47,139 bases of DNA from Thiobacillus sp. (GCA_030692355.1 JAUYCF010000061.1:1-47139), one strand, 5' to 3'. Counted from the first letter of the stretch, positions 7,889-15,929 are shown. The notes: generated by a model not told the origin, from the letters alone. Program-made: numbers and translations.

Positions 7889-9046
7889 ATGACATCCCCG
7901 TATTTCCTGCAGCGACTCGTATTGATTTTCAGTGTATTGATAGCGCCGGCCGCCTGGAGCGCCGTGCCCCCGCCGCCGCAACTGGCGGCCAAATCCTGGG
8001 TGCTGATCGATGCCGCCAGCGGCAGCGTGCTGGTCGACCATCAGGGCGCGACGCGCCTGCCCCCCGCCAGCCTCACCAAGCTGATGACCTCGCACGTCGC
8101 CGCAATGGAACTGCAGCGCGGCAAGGTCAAGGAGAGCGATCTCGTCACCATCAGCGAAAAAGCCTGGCGCATGGGCGGCTCGAAAATGTTCGTCAAGGTT
8201 GGTGACCAGATTACGGTGAAAGACCTGCTGCGCGGCATCATCGTGCAGTCGGGCAACGACGCCAGCATCGCGCTGGCCGAGCATCTCGCCGGCGGCGAGG
8301 ACACCTTCGCCGCCATGATGAACCAGGAAGCGAAGCGCCTGGGCCTGGCCGACACCCGTTTCGTCAACGCCACCGGCTGGCCGGCCGAAGGCCATTATTC
8401 GAGCGCGCTCGACATGGCCAGGCTCGCGCGCGCCATCATCATCGAGGACCCCGAGCACTACGCGATGTATGCCGAAAAGGAATTCGTCTGGAGCGGCATC
8501 AAGCAGCCGAACCGCAATCTGCTGTTGTGGCGCGACCCGAGCGTCGACGGCCTGAAAACCGGCCACACCGAGGAGGCCGGCTACTGTCTGGTGGCTTCCA
8601 GCAAGCGCGACGGTCAGCGCCTGATTGCCTCCGTGTTCGGCGCCAACAGTGAAGTCGCGCGGGCGACCGAGGCCGCCAGGCTGCTGACCTACGGCTTCAA
8701 TTTCTTCGACAGCAAGACCTTTTTCAAACAGGGCGAAACGGTGCAGTCCGTGGCCGTCTGGAAGGGCGCCGCGCGCACGCTCAAGGCCGGCGTCGCGTCC
8801 GACTTCGCCGCCGTGCTGCCCAAGCGCACCAGCGGCGAAGCCCAGACGCGCATCGTGCTGGCCGAGGGCGAGGTGGTGGCGCCCGTCGTCGCCGGCGCGC
8901 CGCTGGGACGCATCGAACTGGTCGGCGGCGACGGCAAGGTCGTCATGCAGGCGCCGCTGGTCGCGCTCGAAGCGGTCGAGGAAGGCGGTTTTTTCCGCCG
9001 CATGTGGGACGGCATCCGCCTGTTCTTCAAGGGCTTGTTCGGCTGA
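7889..9046 (+). CDS. D-alanyl-D-alanine carboxypeptidase (PBP5/6 family, DacA/DacC-like)
   Basis: 385 aa penicillin-binding protein that trims the terminal D-Ala from peptidoglycan pentapeptides. The start at 7889 gives a clean signal peptide (hydrophobic 9-20, cleavage near AAWSA at 25); a GTG 54 bases upstream would bury it. Active-site motifs: S61-x-x-K64 (SLTK), SGN at 121-123, KTG at 223-225. The C-terminal PBP5-type domain ends in an amphipathic helix (FFRRMWDGIRLFFKGLFG), the usual membrane anchor. No strong ribosome site precedes the chosen ATG. A short hairpin with a T run follows at 9083. Confidence 0.93.
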   Translation: MTSPYFLQRLVLIFSVLIAPAAWSAVPPPPQLAAKSWVLIDAASGSVLVDHQGATRLPPASLTKLMTSHVAAMELQRGKVKESDLVTISEKAWRMGGSKMFVKVGDQITVKDLLRGIIVQSGNDASIALAEHLAGGEDTFAAMMNQEAKRLGLADTRFVNATGWPAEGHYSSALDMARLARAIIIEDPEHYAMYAEKEFVWSGIKQPNRNLLLWRDPSVDGLKTGHTEEAGYCLVASSKRDGQRLIASVFGANSEVARATEAARLLTYGFNFFDSKTFFKQGETVQSVAVWKGAARTLKAGVASDFAAVLPKRTSGEAQTRIVLAEGEVVAPVVAGAPLGRIELVGGDGKVVMQAPLVALEAVEEGGFFRRMWDGIRLFFKGLFG

Positions 9047-9082
9047 GGCATGCGAACGCCGTAAACCGGCTTGTCAAAGGCG

Positions 9083-9108
9083 GCCACCGGAAAAGTGGCT
9101 GTTTTTTT
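9083..9108 (+). terminator. Probable Rho-independent terminator after the carboxypeptidase
   Basis: GCCAC (9083-9087) pairs with GTGGC (9095-9099) and is followed by seven T at 9102-9108. The stem is short (5 bp) but the T run is good and it lies 36 bases past the stop codon. Confidence 0.55.
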
Positions 9109-9255
9109 CGGGGAGCGCTTGTCGAACCTACTGAAATTGGACGCTTTGACGCCTGCACTGGCGCCTCATTCGGCCGCCGATGGAGTCCTGCATTGCCCTG
9201 AGCGTTTATCATGGCGGGTTCAACTGATGGCGCTTGGCGTATTTAGGAAACACGC

Positions 9256-12200
9256 ATGAACAGAACCGACATTTCGGGCCCGGTCCCGGCGAGTGACGCG
9301 CAGCGCCAGCAGGACAACCTGCGCCTGTATATCAACCTCAAGCTGGCCTCATCCGGCCAGCCGTTCGTGCATGGGCAGGAAAGCGACGGCTTCATGGACG
9401 TGGCGCACGACCTGCTGATGGCCTACCGCGCCAAGAACTGGCTGCTTTCGGGCTATCTGTGTCCGCCCGACCGCCGCATCCAGGACTTCCTCGAACGCTA
9501 CCTGGCCGGGGTGGACGAGATGCCGCATCTGCCGGGGCAAAGCTTCATCCTCGACCACCAGGGGCTGGCGCGCGAGCTGTCGCTGGCGGCCGACGCGGAC
9601 GTGTTCCGCTCGGAAATCGTTTCCAGCTACCGGGTGCGCCAGGGTGTGCTGCACAATCCGGCCAGCGATCGCCGCACCACCCAGGGCCTGTTTCATATCG
9701 GCGAAGGCGGCCTGCCGATTCCCGGCGACAAGAAGGCGGTGCCGCGCGAAGTGTTCGCGCGCATGCTCAAGCACGCCTTCAATCCCCCCGTCGAACTGCT
9801 GACGCTGCCCTATGCCGTCAACCAGCCCGAATCCGCGCGCATGTTCGTCTCGCTGCTGCTGCGCCCGGTGATCTGTCCGGCCATCCCTGGCGTGGCGCCG
9901 GAGAAGAGCATGGAAATCCGCTTCTTCGCACCCGGCAACCTGGTCAGCAACCTGGATTTCGTCGAGAGCATCTTCGGCAACGGCGGCAATCCCTATCTGC
10001 CGGAACACGACGCCGCACTCGACGTGGAACACTGGAGCGGGCACACCGGCTGCGTGGTGCTCGCTCCGCACCTGGTCACGCTGACCAAGCGCGAACTGGG
10101 CCTGCCGCACCAGGATGACGCGACCGAGCGCCAGCGCCGCGAGGGCATGTGCTGGAAGGATCCCGACGAGCGCTACAACGACGGCCAGGCGTTCAAGCTC
10201 ACCGCGCGCGACGCCAGCGGCGTGATGGTCACCATTCTGGCCGACAACTACTTCGGCTATTGCAAGAAAGAGGTCAAGACCCAGATCAGCTTTGCCGCCA
10301 ACCTCTACGGCCTGGCCGAGGAGGAACACGCCGGCGGCGCCCTGCTGTTCCAGTGCCGCAACCACGGCGAGGAATACGGCGTCGACAGCCGGGCGCGCGA
10401 GCCGGGCTATTCGTTCCCGGATCTGCTGGCGCGCTATGGCGAGTGCATGCGGCTGATGCCGGAGGGCCACGCGCTCGACGTCAACTATCCCGACATCGTC
10501 TACGTTCCGCAGGACGTGCGTTTCGATCTCAATGCGCAGAGCATCACCTGGGAACAGGAAGGCCGGACCTGCCAGATCCGCCTCATGCCGGGCAAGATCT
10601 ACATGCAGCCCAACGGCTACAAGGTGGAGATGCGCCAGCACCCGGGCGCGCCGTCCTGGCGCCTGGTCGGGATCGAGCCCGAAGGCACGTTCTGCCACAA
10701 GCCGTGCACGGTCTCCGGCGGCGGCAAGTCGGAAATTTCCAAGTCGCTCGAGGACGCGGTCATCTACGGCCCGCTGTTCATCGACGACCTCGACCGCGAC
10801 CAGGAATGGGTGCGCAGCATCCTCGGGCACGATTACACCCACCGCTTCCGCCCCGGATTCGAGCACGAGGACCGCGACCCCACGCGCAAGCCGCTCTCCA
10901 TGGAACGCAGCCTCGGTTCGGTGATCAAGTTGCTGACGCCTTCATCCAGCCACACCGACGCCTACAACGCCTGGCTCGACAGCATCCCGCCGCGCATCCT
11001 GGCGCTGGTGTTCCTGATCAAGCGCTTCCACCGCCCGGAATGGGGCGATCACTGGGATGAGCAGCTCGCGGTCGACGTGGTGGACGGCGCGCCCGGCCAC
11101 GAACTGAAGATGTTCGGCCGCCGCATCGTCGCCAGCTACCTGCGCGTGGGCTTCGATACCGACGGGCAGTGGCGGACCTTCAAGCTACGCCAGGATTTCA
11201 TCCCCGCCGAAAAGGTGCAGATGGAAGACGACATCACCGCCTCGGTGGTCGCGCCGGTGGCCTGGCTCAACGGCTGCAAGCCGGGGCTGGACCCGGCCGG
11301 CAGCGTCAAGCTGACGCACAACTGCGAGCTGCGCCTGTTCCAGCGCCCGGACGACGCGGTCATCCCCGGCTACGACAAGCAGACCGAGACCGACATGGCC
11401 CTGCCCGGCAACTTCATCGCCAACTTCGAGCCCTTGAGCGGCGACACGCTGGCCGCGGAAGTCGACAACGTCATGCGACTGCACGCCTACACGCCGCCGA
11501 TGCGCGACCTGCTGACGGCGGCCGCGCAGGCCGGACAGACCGTCGTGTCGTCCGCGCGCCCGCGCCTGGTCGACGGCAAGCCGTCGAAGAATCCGCGCTA
11601 TCTGCAGGTTCGTCCCGACATTGCCAATCCGATCCGCAAATACGCGGCGGAGATGGGCATGCGCTTCCACCGCAAGCTGGCGGCCGCAGCGCCAGTGTGC
11701 ATCAGCGTCGACGCAGTGCTGTCCGGACGGCGCAACAACCCGCCCGAGGCGGGAATCCGCTCCCTGGCGGTATACAACCCGATCCATTACCAGGCCCTGC
11801 CGGAACTGTTCATGGACTACATCTGTTCCCTCACCGGCAAGTCGCCCTCGACCACCGGCGCGGGCTCGGAAGGCGCGCTCACCAAGGGGCCGTTCAACGC
11901 GCTGCACCCCACGGCCGACCTCAACAACGCCCTGGTGTCGATGATCATCACCGGGCATGACGGCTTCTCCACCTCGGCCGGCCACGTCGGCGCCCAGGTG
12001 CGGGTCGATCACGACATCAGCCTCCTGGTGCCGGAAATCTGGGCGCGCCTGTATCCCGAGCAGCGCAAGGCGGCCTGGCTCATCGACCAGGGCTACATGG
12101 AAGCGCTCGACGATTTCGACTTCGACGGCAAACGCGTGCTGGCGAGCCGGCTTGGCTATCGCATCACCGAACGCTTCGTCGCCCACTTCATGGGCAAGAT

Positions 12201-12771
12201 CTTCGACAATCCGCGCGCGGTCTTCACCGAAGCCATCCTCAAGCCGGAAACCCAGGACCGGCCGAGCTTCGCCGACGGCGTGCACAACATCGTCGAAGCG
12301 CAGGAGCGGGTGGCACGGCGCTATTTCGAGGACGGCAGCATTGAGGAAGCCTGCCCGCCGCTGAAGGCCCTGCTCGCCATCATGGCGTACGGGAATTACC
12401 AGGGCCTGGACGTGCACGCGCCGCAGATCCGCGCCCTGTTCACCCGCGAGGCGCTGCTCGCGTCCGGCTGGTACCGACAGCGTCTGCAGATCAAGCGTGA
12501 GCGCGACCTCGCGCTGTGGCGGCGCAACCTCGACGAACTGCTGCGCTTCCAGCAAAACCCGCACAACGCCGACGAAGCGCAACGCCTCGACCTCGGCCCC
12601 CGCATCGCCTATGCGCAGGCGCAACTCGACGCCCTGGCGCATCCCGACGCGTGGCGCAACTTCATCGGTACCCTCGGCGCCGATCCGCTCGAACCGATCG
12701 AAGCAGAGCAAATCGACAGCGGCAGCGCGCGCAGCGGCGACGCGCGCGTGCCGCTGTCCGCGCTGGGATAG
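9256..12771 (+). CDS. Large protein, candidate PPi-dependent phosphoenolpyruvate carboxykinase
   Basis: 1171 aa, soluble, no signal or membrane segments. Length and character fit the PPi-type PEP carboxykinases of Propionibacterium and Entamoeba (about 1150 aa), which make PEP from oxaloacetate and pyrophosphate, or the reverse, without nucleotide. Supporting segments: YFGYCKKEVKTQIS (about residue 335), a glycine loop TVSGGGKSEISKSLED (about 484-500) followed by PLFIDDLDRDQEW, and ALTKGPFNALHPTADLNNAL (about 875). The assignment rests on recalled family features, not a search. AGGA stands 8 bases before the ATG; the gene is monocistronic. If right, it joins PEP, oxaloacetate and PPi pools in central carbon metabolism. 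The alternative is a large conserved protein of unknown role. Confidence 0.6.
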   Translation: MNRTDISGPVPASDAQRQQDNLRLYINLKLASSGQPFVHGQESDGFMDVAHDLLMAYRAKNWLLSGYLCPPDRRIQDFLERYLAGVDEMPHLPGQSFILDHQGLARELSLAADADVFRSEIVSSYRVRQGVLHNPASDRRTTQGLFHIGEGGLPIPGDKKAVPREVFARMLKHAFNPPVELLTLPYAVNQPESARMFVSLLLRPVICPAIPGVAPEKSMEIRFFAPGNLVSNLDFVESIFGNGGNPYLPEHDAALDVEHWSGHTGCVVLAPHLVTLTKRELGLPHQDDATERQRREGMCWKDPDERYNDGQAFKLTARDASGVMVTILADNYFGYCKKEVKTQISFAANLYGLAEEEHAGGALLFQCRNHGEEYGVDSRAREPGYSFPDLLARYGECMRLMPEGHALDVNYPDIVYVPQDVRFDLNAQSITWEQEGRTCQIRLMPGKIYMQPNGYKVEMRQHPGAPSWRLVGIEPEGTFCHKPCTVSGGGKSEISKSLEDAVIYGPLFIDDLDRDQEWVRSILGHDYTHRFRPGFEHEDRDPTRKPLSMERSLGSVIKLLTPSSSHTDAYNAWLDSIPPRILALVFLIKRFHRPEWGDHWDEQLAVDVVDGAPGHELKMFGRRIVASYLRVGFDTDGQWRTFKLRQDFIPAEKVQMEDDITASVVAPVAWLNGCKPGLDPAGSVKLTHNCELRLFQRPDDAVIPGYDKQTETDMALPGNFIANFEPLSGDTLAAEVDNVMRLHAYTPPMRDLLTAAAQAGQTVVSSARPRLVDGKPSKNPRYLQVRPDIANPIRKYAAEMGMRFHRKLAAAAPVCISVDAVLSGRRNNPPEAGIRSLAVYNPIHYQALPELFMDYICSLTGKSPSTTGAGSEGALTKGPFNALHPTADLNNALVSMIITGHDGFSTSAGHVGAQVRVDHDISLLVPEIWARLYPEQRKAAWLIDQGYMEALDDFDFDGKRVLASRLGYRITERFVAHFMGKIFDNPRAVFTEAILKPETQDRPSFADGVHNIVEAQERVARRYFEDGSIEEACPPLKALLAIMAYGNYQGLDVHAPQIRALFTREALLASGWYRQRLQIKRERDLALWRRNLDELLRFQQNPHNADEAQRLDLGPRIAYAQAQLDALAHPDAWRNFIGTLGADPLEPIEAEQIDSGSARSGDARVPLSALG

Positions 12772-13168
12772 GGAAGGCGATTGCGTGCGCAAACATTGCG
12801 CACGCAGTCTTACAGCTTGGAACGGTTCGGCAGGTCCAGGGCAAATCCGGGCCTTTTCGGGTGCCCGGAACTTCCTGTTGAAACGGGTATTCCCCAGATG
12901 GCCGGAATCGACCGGGAAGAGCGGGGTTGGGAACGTCGTGGAATCTGATGGCGGTAACCTGGCTGAGGAAGCTCTGGCAAGGTAAATGGCCGCCCCATCT
13001 TCAGCCATTCTCGCTATTGGTGTACTGGGTGAGGTGATTGAACTGATGCGGTTACCTTCCACCACACTGTGGGAATTGAATATATTGCCCCCAGGCATGG
13101 TAATTCCCTGAGCCTCGGAAGACCCCCATCGTGCTTGCTAGCGGCGCTAGCCCGGCTTGACTAGCCAA
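12772..13168. other. Non-coding stretch with a post-stop hairpin
   Basis: Ten bases after the stop codon of the large gene an 11-bp perfect stem (12782-12792 with 12796-12806, loop ACA) could end or protect its transcript, although no T run follows. The rest, to the brnT operator, has no convincing reading frame on either strand; GCTAGC-GGC-GCTAGC near 13137 is the only other visible symmetry. Confidence 0.6.
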
Positions 13169-13188
13169 TTTAATGTAGCTACATTAAA
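13169..13188. promoter_or_regulatory. 20-bp perfect palindrome, candidate BrnA operator
   Basis: TTTAATGTAGCTACATTAAA is a perfect 20-bp palindrome directly upstream of brnT. The TGTAGCTACA core is the sort of site bound by ribbon-helix-helix antitoxins, the fold class of BrnA. It overlaps the presumed first codons of brnT, so repression would block transcription at the gene start. Confidence 0.65.
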
Positions 13189-13461
13189 CTCGAGCACATC
13201 GAGTTCGATCCGGCCAAGGACTTGGCGAACCAGGACAAGCATGGCGTTTCGCTGGCAATGGCGGCCGAACTCGATTGGGAAGCCGCGCTGGTGTGGGTGG
13301 ATGAACGGATCGAATACGGCGAGGCGCGCATGGTCGCGCTCGCGCCAAAAACCGGTGCCCTCTACTACGTGGCCTTTGTTGATCGCGGCAGGGCGAGAAG
13401 GATCATCAGCCTGCGCCGTGCCAATCGTCGCGAGGTGAAACATTATGTCCAAAGGTTCTAA
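13183..13461 (+). CDS. brnT: BrnT family ribonuclease toxin
   Basis: About 92 aa of the BrnT type: the N-terminal strand HIEFDPAKDLANQDKHGVSL, the middle ERIEYGEARMVALAP and YYVAFVDRG, and the C-terminal RIISLRRANRREVKHY holding the conserved basic residues of the RNase site. The frame is open only back to 13174 and has no ATG, GTG or TTG before the conserved start. The first standard codon is TTG at 13222, which would remove the first strand. The ATT at 13183 sits exactly where family alignment expects ATG (I/M-KLEHIEFDP), so I place the start there tentatively. It overlaps brnA by 17 bases. Confidence 0.75.
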   Translation: MKLEHIEFDPAKDLANQDKHGVSLAMAAELDWEAALVWVDERIEYGEARMVALAPKTGALYYVAFVDRGRARRIISLRRANRREVKHYVQRF

Positions 13462-13741
13462 GCGTCCTGCCGTGGCGATGCCCACTGTGGAAGAAGACAA
13501 GGCGATCACCGCCGCTGCCCGCAGCGACCCGGATGCGCAACCGCTCACGCCAAAGCAGTTGAAAGAAATGGTGCCCTTGCGCACGCTGCGTGGCCGCCCC
13601 AAGTCGGACAACAAGAAGTTGCTGGTTTCGGTGCGCTACAGCCCCGAGGTTGTGGCGTATTTCAAATCCACGGGGGCGGGCTGGCAATCGCGCATGGATG
13701 AAGCCCTGCGCGAGTACGTGGAGCAACACCGCGCGGCGTAG
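13445..13741 (+). CDS. brnA: BrnA family antitoxin
   Basis: 98 aa. A polar N-terminus (about 1-50) carries TPKQLKEMVPLR, then GRPKSDNKKLLVSVRYSPEVVAYFKSTG and WQSRMDEALREYV form the ribbon-helix-helix DNA-binding and dimerisation region typical of BrnA. The ATG lies inside the end of brnT with GAGGTG 8 bases upstream, so translation is coupled. BrnA neutralises BrnT and represses the operon; the palindrome at 13169 is the obvious target. Confidence 0.85.
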   Translation: MSKGSKRPAVAMPTVEEDKAITAAARSDPDAQPLTPKQLKEMVPLRTLRGRPKSDNKKLLVSVRYSPEVVAYFKSTGAGWQSRMDEALREYVEQHRAA

Positions 13742-13770
13742 TCTGAATCGTGGGGTCAGGTGTTCGAATC

Positions 13771-13834
13771 GTGGGGTCAGGTCTATATCCGTAGCATTAG
13801 CAGGCTGCCGGCAGACATCACTCCGATGCCGATC
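13771..13834. repeat. Chimeric repeat, copy 1
   Basis: About 64 bases, starting with GGGGTCAGGTCTATATCCG and ending at CCGATGCCGATC, match 15122-15186 with few differences. A second GGGGTCAGG lies just upstream at 13752. The right end runs into sequence derived from the dihydrolipoyl dehydrogenase gene, so the repeat unit has itself captured gene sequence. Confidence 0.75.
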
Positions 13835-13957
13835 CGGGTGACGGGGCGGCGAGGTGGTGCATGCCGATGATGCGGCTGCTGGCCTTGTCGGCGACGAGCT
13901 TGATCATGCTTTCGGTCTCGCCGGTGATCATCGCTTTGGCATCGATGCTCATCGGTA
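13818..13957 (-). pseudogene. Displaced 3' fragment of the dihydrolipoyl dehydrogenase (E3) gene
   Basis: About 140 bases are a close copy of 16160-16305 inside the E2-E3 fusion gene. On the minus strand they read MSIDAKAMITGETESMIKLV, then ADKASSRIIGMHHLA, against the parent's MSIDAKAMITGETEGMIKLV and ADKASGRIIGVHFLA, after which the frame breaks. It has no start signals and cannot give a working enzyme. Several silent and missense differences show that it is not a recent copy. Confidence 0.85.
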
Positions 13958-14192
13958 TTCCTGAATTTCTTGGCGTTTCTTTGGTGTTGGGGCGAACGCA
14001 ACAAGGATTGCAAATCCTCGGGCTTGAGGCCGGAGTGCTTCGCCAATCGGGCGAGCATGCGCGGGCCGATTTCCTCGCCGCCGTGGAATGCGAACACGAC
14101 ATCCGGCCAGCCGGTTCTTGCCAGAGCAGCATTGGGGCCACGGTTTATCCGGTGCCGATGGGCACCACCTGCAAATTGACCAATACCTTCAT
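13958..14192 (-). pseudogene. Mosaic of unidentified gene fragments
   Basis: Minus-strand coding-like pieces lie between the E3 fragment and cytochrome c4. One begins at an ATG at 14192 (GGAG just before it), reads MKVLVNLQVVPIGTG and stops at TAA, like the N-terminus of MTH1187-type thiamine-binding proteins. A second, in another frame, reads ARTGWPDVVFAFHGGEEIGP, then RMLARLAKHSGLKPEDL, and recalls the C-terminus of HicA-like toxins. Both identities are weak. The pieces are not joined in one frame and look like degraded remains. Confidence 0.4.
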
Positions 14193-14230
14193 GCCATCTC
14201 CGCTTTTGTCGAAACTCGAAACTGTTTTTC

Positions 14231-14821
14231 CTATTTCCCGCTCAGGTAGCGCGCCACCGCCTCGATCTCCATCTCAGTGAGCTTGGAGGCGATGGAATGC
14301 ATGATGGCATTGTCGTTGGTGCGTTCGCGGCTGGTGAAGTCCTGCAACTGGGTGACCAGATAACGCATGTGCTGACCAGCGATGCGCGGCAGATTGTCGG
14401 TGCCTGCACCGTCCGGGCCGTGGCAGGAGGCGCAGTCGGCGACGCCCGACCATTTGTTGCCGTTGTGATAGATGTACTTGCCTACGCCAGCCAGGTCGGG
14501 GTCGGAGACGCGATGGGCCTGCGGCGGCTTGCTGCCGAAGTATTGACCCAGTGCGGCCATCTCGGCCTCGGTGAGATCGGCAGCCATTTCATTCATGGTG
14601 CCCTTGCGCCGGCCGCTCTTGAAGTCGGCCAGCTGCTTGGCTATGTAGGCGGCATTCTGGCCGGCGAGGCGCGGATAAATGGCATTGGAGCTTTCGCCCT
14701 CCATGCCGTGGCACAGCTGGCACTTGTTGGTGACGATGGCCTGGGCGCGTGCCGAATCCGCTGCGCAGGTGCCGCTTGCCGCGAGGCACAATGCGGCAGC
14801 AAAAAGTAAAGAGCGAGTCAT
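14231..14821 (-). CDS. Diheme cytochrome c4
   Basis: 196 aa periplasmic electron carrier with two c-type haem domains. The ATG at 14821 has AGGAG 8 bases upstream and opens a Sec signal peptide (MTRSLLFAAALCLAASGTCA). Haem sites are C34QLCH and C130ASCH. Each half repeats the c4 pattern: YPRLAGQNAAYIAKQLADFK in the first, LPRIAGQHMRYLVTQLQDF in the second, followed by Met ligand candidates in TMNEMA and AIMHSIA. c4 usually feeds electrons from the bc1 complex to terminal oxidases or denitrification enzymes. An intact gene standing inside a degraded island. Confidence 0.93.
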   Translation of the reverse strand: MTRSLLFAAALCLAASGTCAADSARAQAIVTNKCQLCHGMEGESSNAIYPRLAGQNAAYIAKQLADFKSGRRKGTMNEMAADLTEAEMAALGQYFGSKPPQAHRVSDPDLAGVGKYIYHNGNKWSGVADCASCHGPDGAGTDNLPRIAGQHMRYLVTQLQDFTSRERTNDNAIMHSIASKLTEMEIEAVARYLSGK

Positions 14822-14885
14822 GGTGAAACTCCTGCATAACATGAAGTGTACAGATTCAGCTTAGCCGAATTCCCCCTGGGCCGGA

Positions 14886-15040
14886 TCAGCGAAACAGGGT
14901 GACGAAGGTGTTGAACAGCTGGCGAAGGATAGGAAATCCAACGCGACATTCGGGAGTGTCTTCGACTCTGGCGGCCTGAGTCAATCGCCGATCTCGCATC
15001 AGGAAGTCCTCGGCGCCGCCATAAAGCTCCCGTGTAATCG
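14886..15040 (-). pseudogene. C-terminal gene fragment of unknown family
   Basis: The minus strand carries about 50 open codons ending at TGA (14886-14888): ITRELYGGAEDFLMRDRRLT, then QAARVEDTPECRVGFPIL and RQLFNTFVTLFR. Amino-acid make-up and codon use look coding, but no start signal exists; the frame begins at a GGGGGCAGGTCTATATCC repeat, as if the 5' part had been replaced by it. I do not recognise the family. Confidence 0.4.
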
Positions 15041-15186
15041 TGGGGGCAGGTCTATATCCACATCGACGGGGTCACACATCGACGGGGTCACCCATTAGCC
15101 CCCTCCGTCAATAGCACATCGACGGGGTCAGGTCTATATCCGTAGCATTGACAGGCTGCCGGCAGATCATCACGCCGATGCCGATC
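15035..15186. repeat. Chimeric repeat, copy 2, with tandem GACGGGGTCA units
   Basis: Four related units (GGGGGCAGGTCTATATCC at 15044; CGACGGGGTCA at about 15064, 15080 and 15120) lead into a second copy of the repeat seen at 13771-13834. This copy ends at the stop codon of the broken vapC. Its last part, read on the minus strand as LIGIGVM, again resembles LIGTGVM of the E3 gene. Confidence 0.7.
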
Positions 15187-15607
15187 AGGAAACGTCGAGC
15201 CCCAAAACCCTGGCGGCTTTGTTGAGCCGGTTGTCGAAGCTGCTGAGTGCGACCTCGCCGGGTGCGACGGCCAGAATCTCGCAGGCGGCGGCAAGTTGCA
15301 CGCTGTCGTAACCGCACAGCGCGAAGGTATCGGCAAATTCTCCCGCACGCTCGACGACCGGCTGCGTGACCTCGACGATGAAGAAATGTGGTCAGTCCTG
15401 CGCCAAAGCCTGGCGTGCCGCTATGATCGCGGCCTCGTCGGCGGGTACCTCGCGCGCGCGCCGCGCTAGCGCGGCGCACGCTTCCACCCAGGCAATGCGG
15501 CATACCCCTACGGTTTCCGCGCGGGCTACCGCTTCGTGGACGGCCGGACTGTCTGCTTCAACGATGTACAGCTTGACCAGCGCGGAAGTATCGAGAAACA
15601 GAATCAC
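15185..15607 (-). pseudogene. vapC: vapC-type PIN domain toxin gene with an in-frame stop
   Basis: A continuous 140-codon PIN-domain frame is interrupted only by TGA at 15392-15394 (codon 72). The first part, FLDTSALVKLYIVEADS, holds the first PIN acidic residue and AWVEACAALARRARE the second. After the stop the frame resumes PHFFIVEVTQPVVERAGEFA, then ALCGYDSVQLAAACE with the third acidic site, and SSFDNRLNKAARVLGLDVS. A Trp often stands at the stop position in this family, so TGG to TGA is the likely change. The toxin should be inactive. The Phd-type antitoxin gene upstream is intact. Confidence 0.85.
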
Positions 15608-15613
15608 CTATGC

Positions 15614-15877
15614 TTATCCGCGATCTTCCAGAACGATGCGCGACACCGGGATGCCACCTTGTGTCAGCGTGATGTGCGCACCCTGCGGCTTGCCGCCGTC
15701 CCATTGCGCGGCACCTCGTGCAATCAGTGCGCCCAGAATTGGCATGGCAGGCTCTGGAACGCCGGTTACGCGGGCAACGATGCGTCGGTGAGAGGTGATT
15801 TCCAGCGCCGTGCCCTGGCGAGCTTGTGCCAGATAGCGCGATAAATGTGCCTTCAATTCACGGATAGATACTTGCAT
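15614..15877 (-). CDS. Phd/YefM family antitoxin
   Basis: 87 aa. MQVSIRELKAHLSRYLAQAR, followed by EITSHRRIVARVTGVPEP, is the standard N-terminal DNA-binding part of prevent-host-death antitoxins; the C-terminal part (GAHITLTQGGIPVSRIVLED) would wrap the toxin. The start at 15877 gives the family N-terminus; an ATG 21 bases upstream is possible, and neither has a clear ribosome site. It precedes the PIN toxin gene by 6 bases. With the toxin frame broken, it may persist as an orphan antitoxin. Confidence 0.85.
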   Translation of the reverse strand: MQVSIRELKAHLSRYLAQARQGTALEITSHRRIVARVTGVPEPAMPILGALIARGAAQWDGGKPQGAHITLTQGGIPVSRIVLEDRG

Positions 15878-15929
15878 TCGTGTGTTCAATTTGACCATTG
15901 AGAGTAAAAATGTAGTCTCAAATACGGGG

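Noticed and set aside
11185..13098. 637-codon minus-strand frame over the end of the PEPCK candidate
   Set aside because: Shadow of the 1171-aa gene, extended by the AT-poor downstream gap; no ribosome site or family match.
13183..13461. BrnT as a pseudogene because it lacks a standard start codon
   Set aside because: The frame is otherwise complete and overlaps a well-formed brnA with conserved spacing, so an unusual start is at least as likely; kept as a gene with the problem stated.
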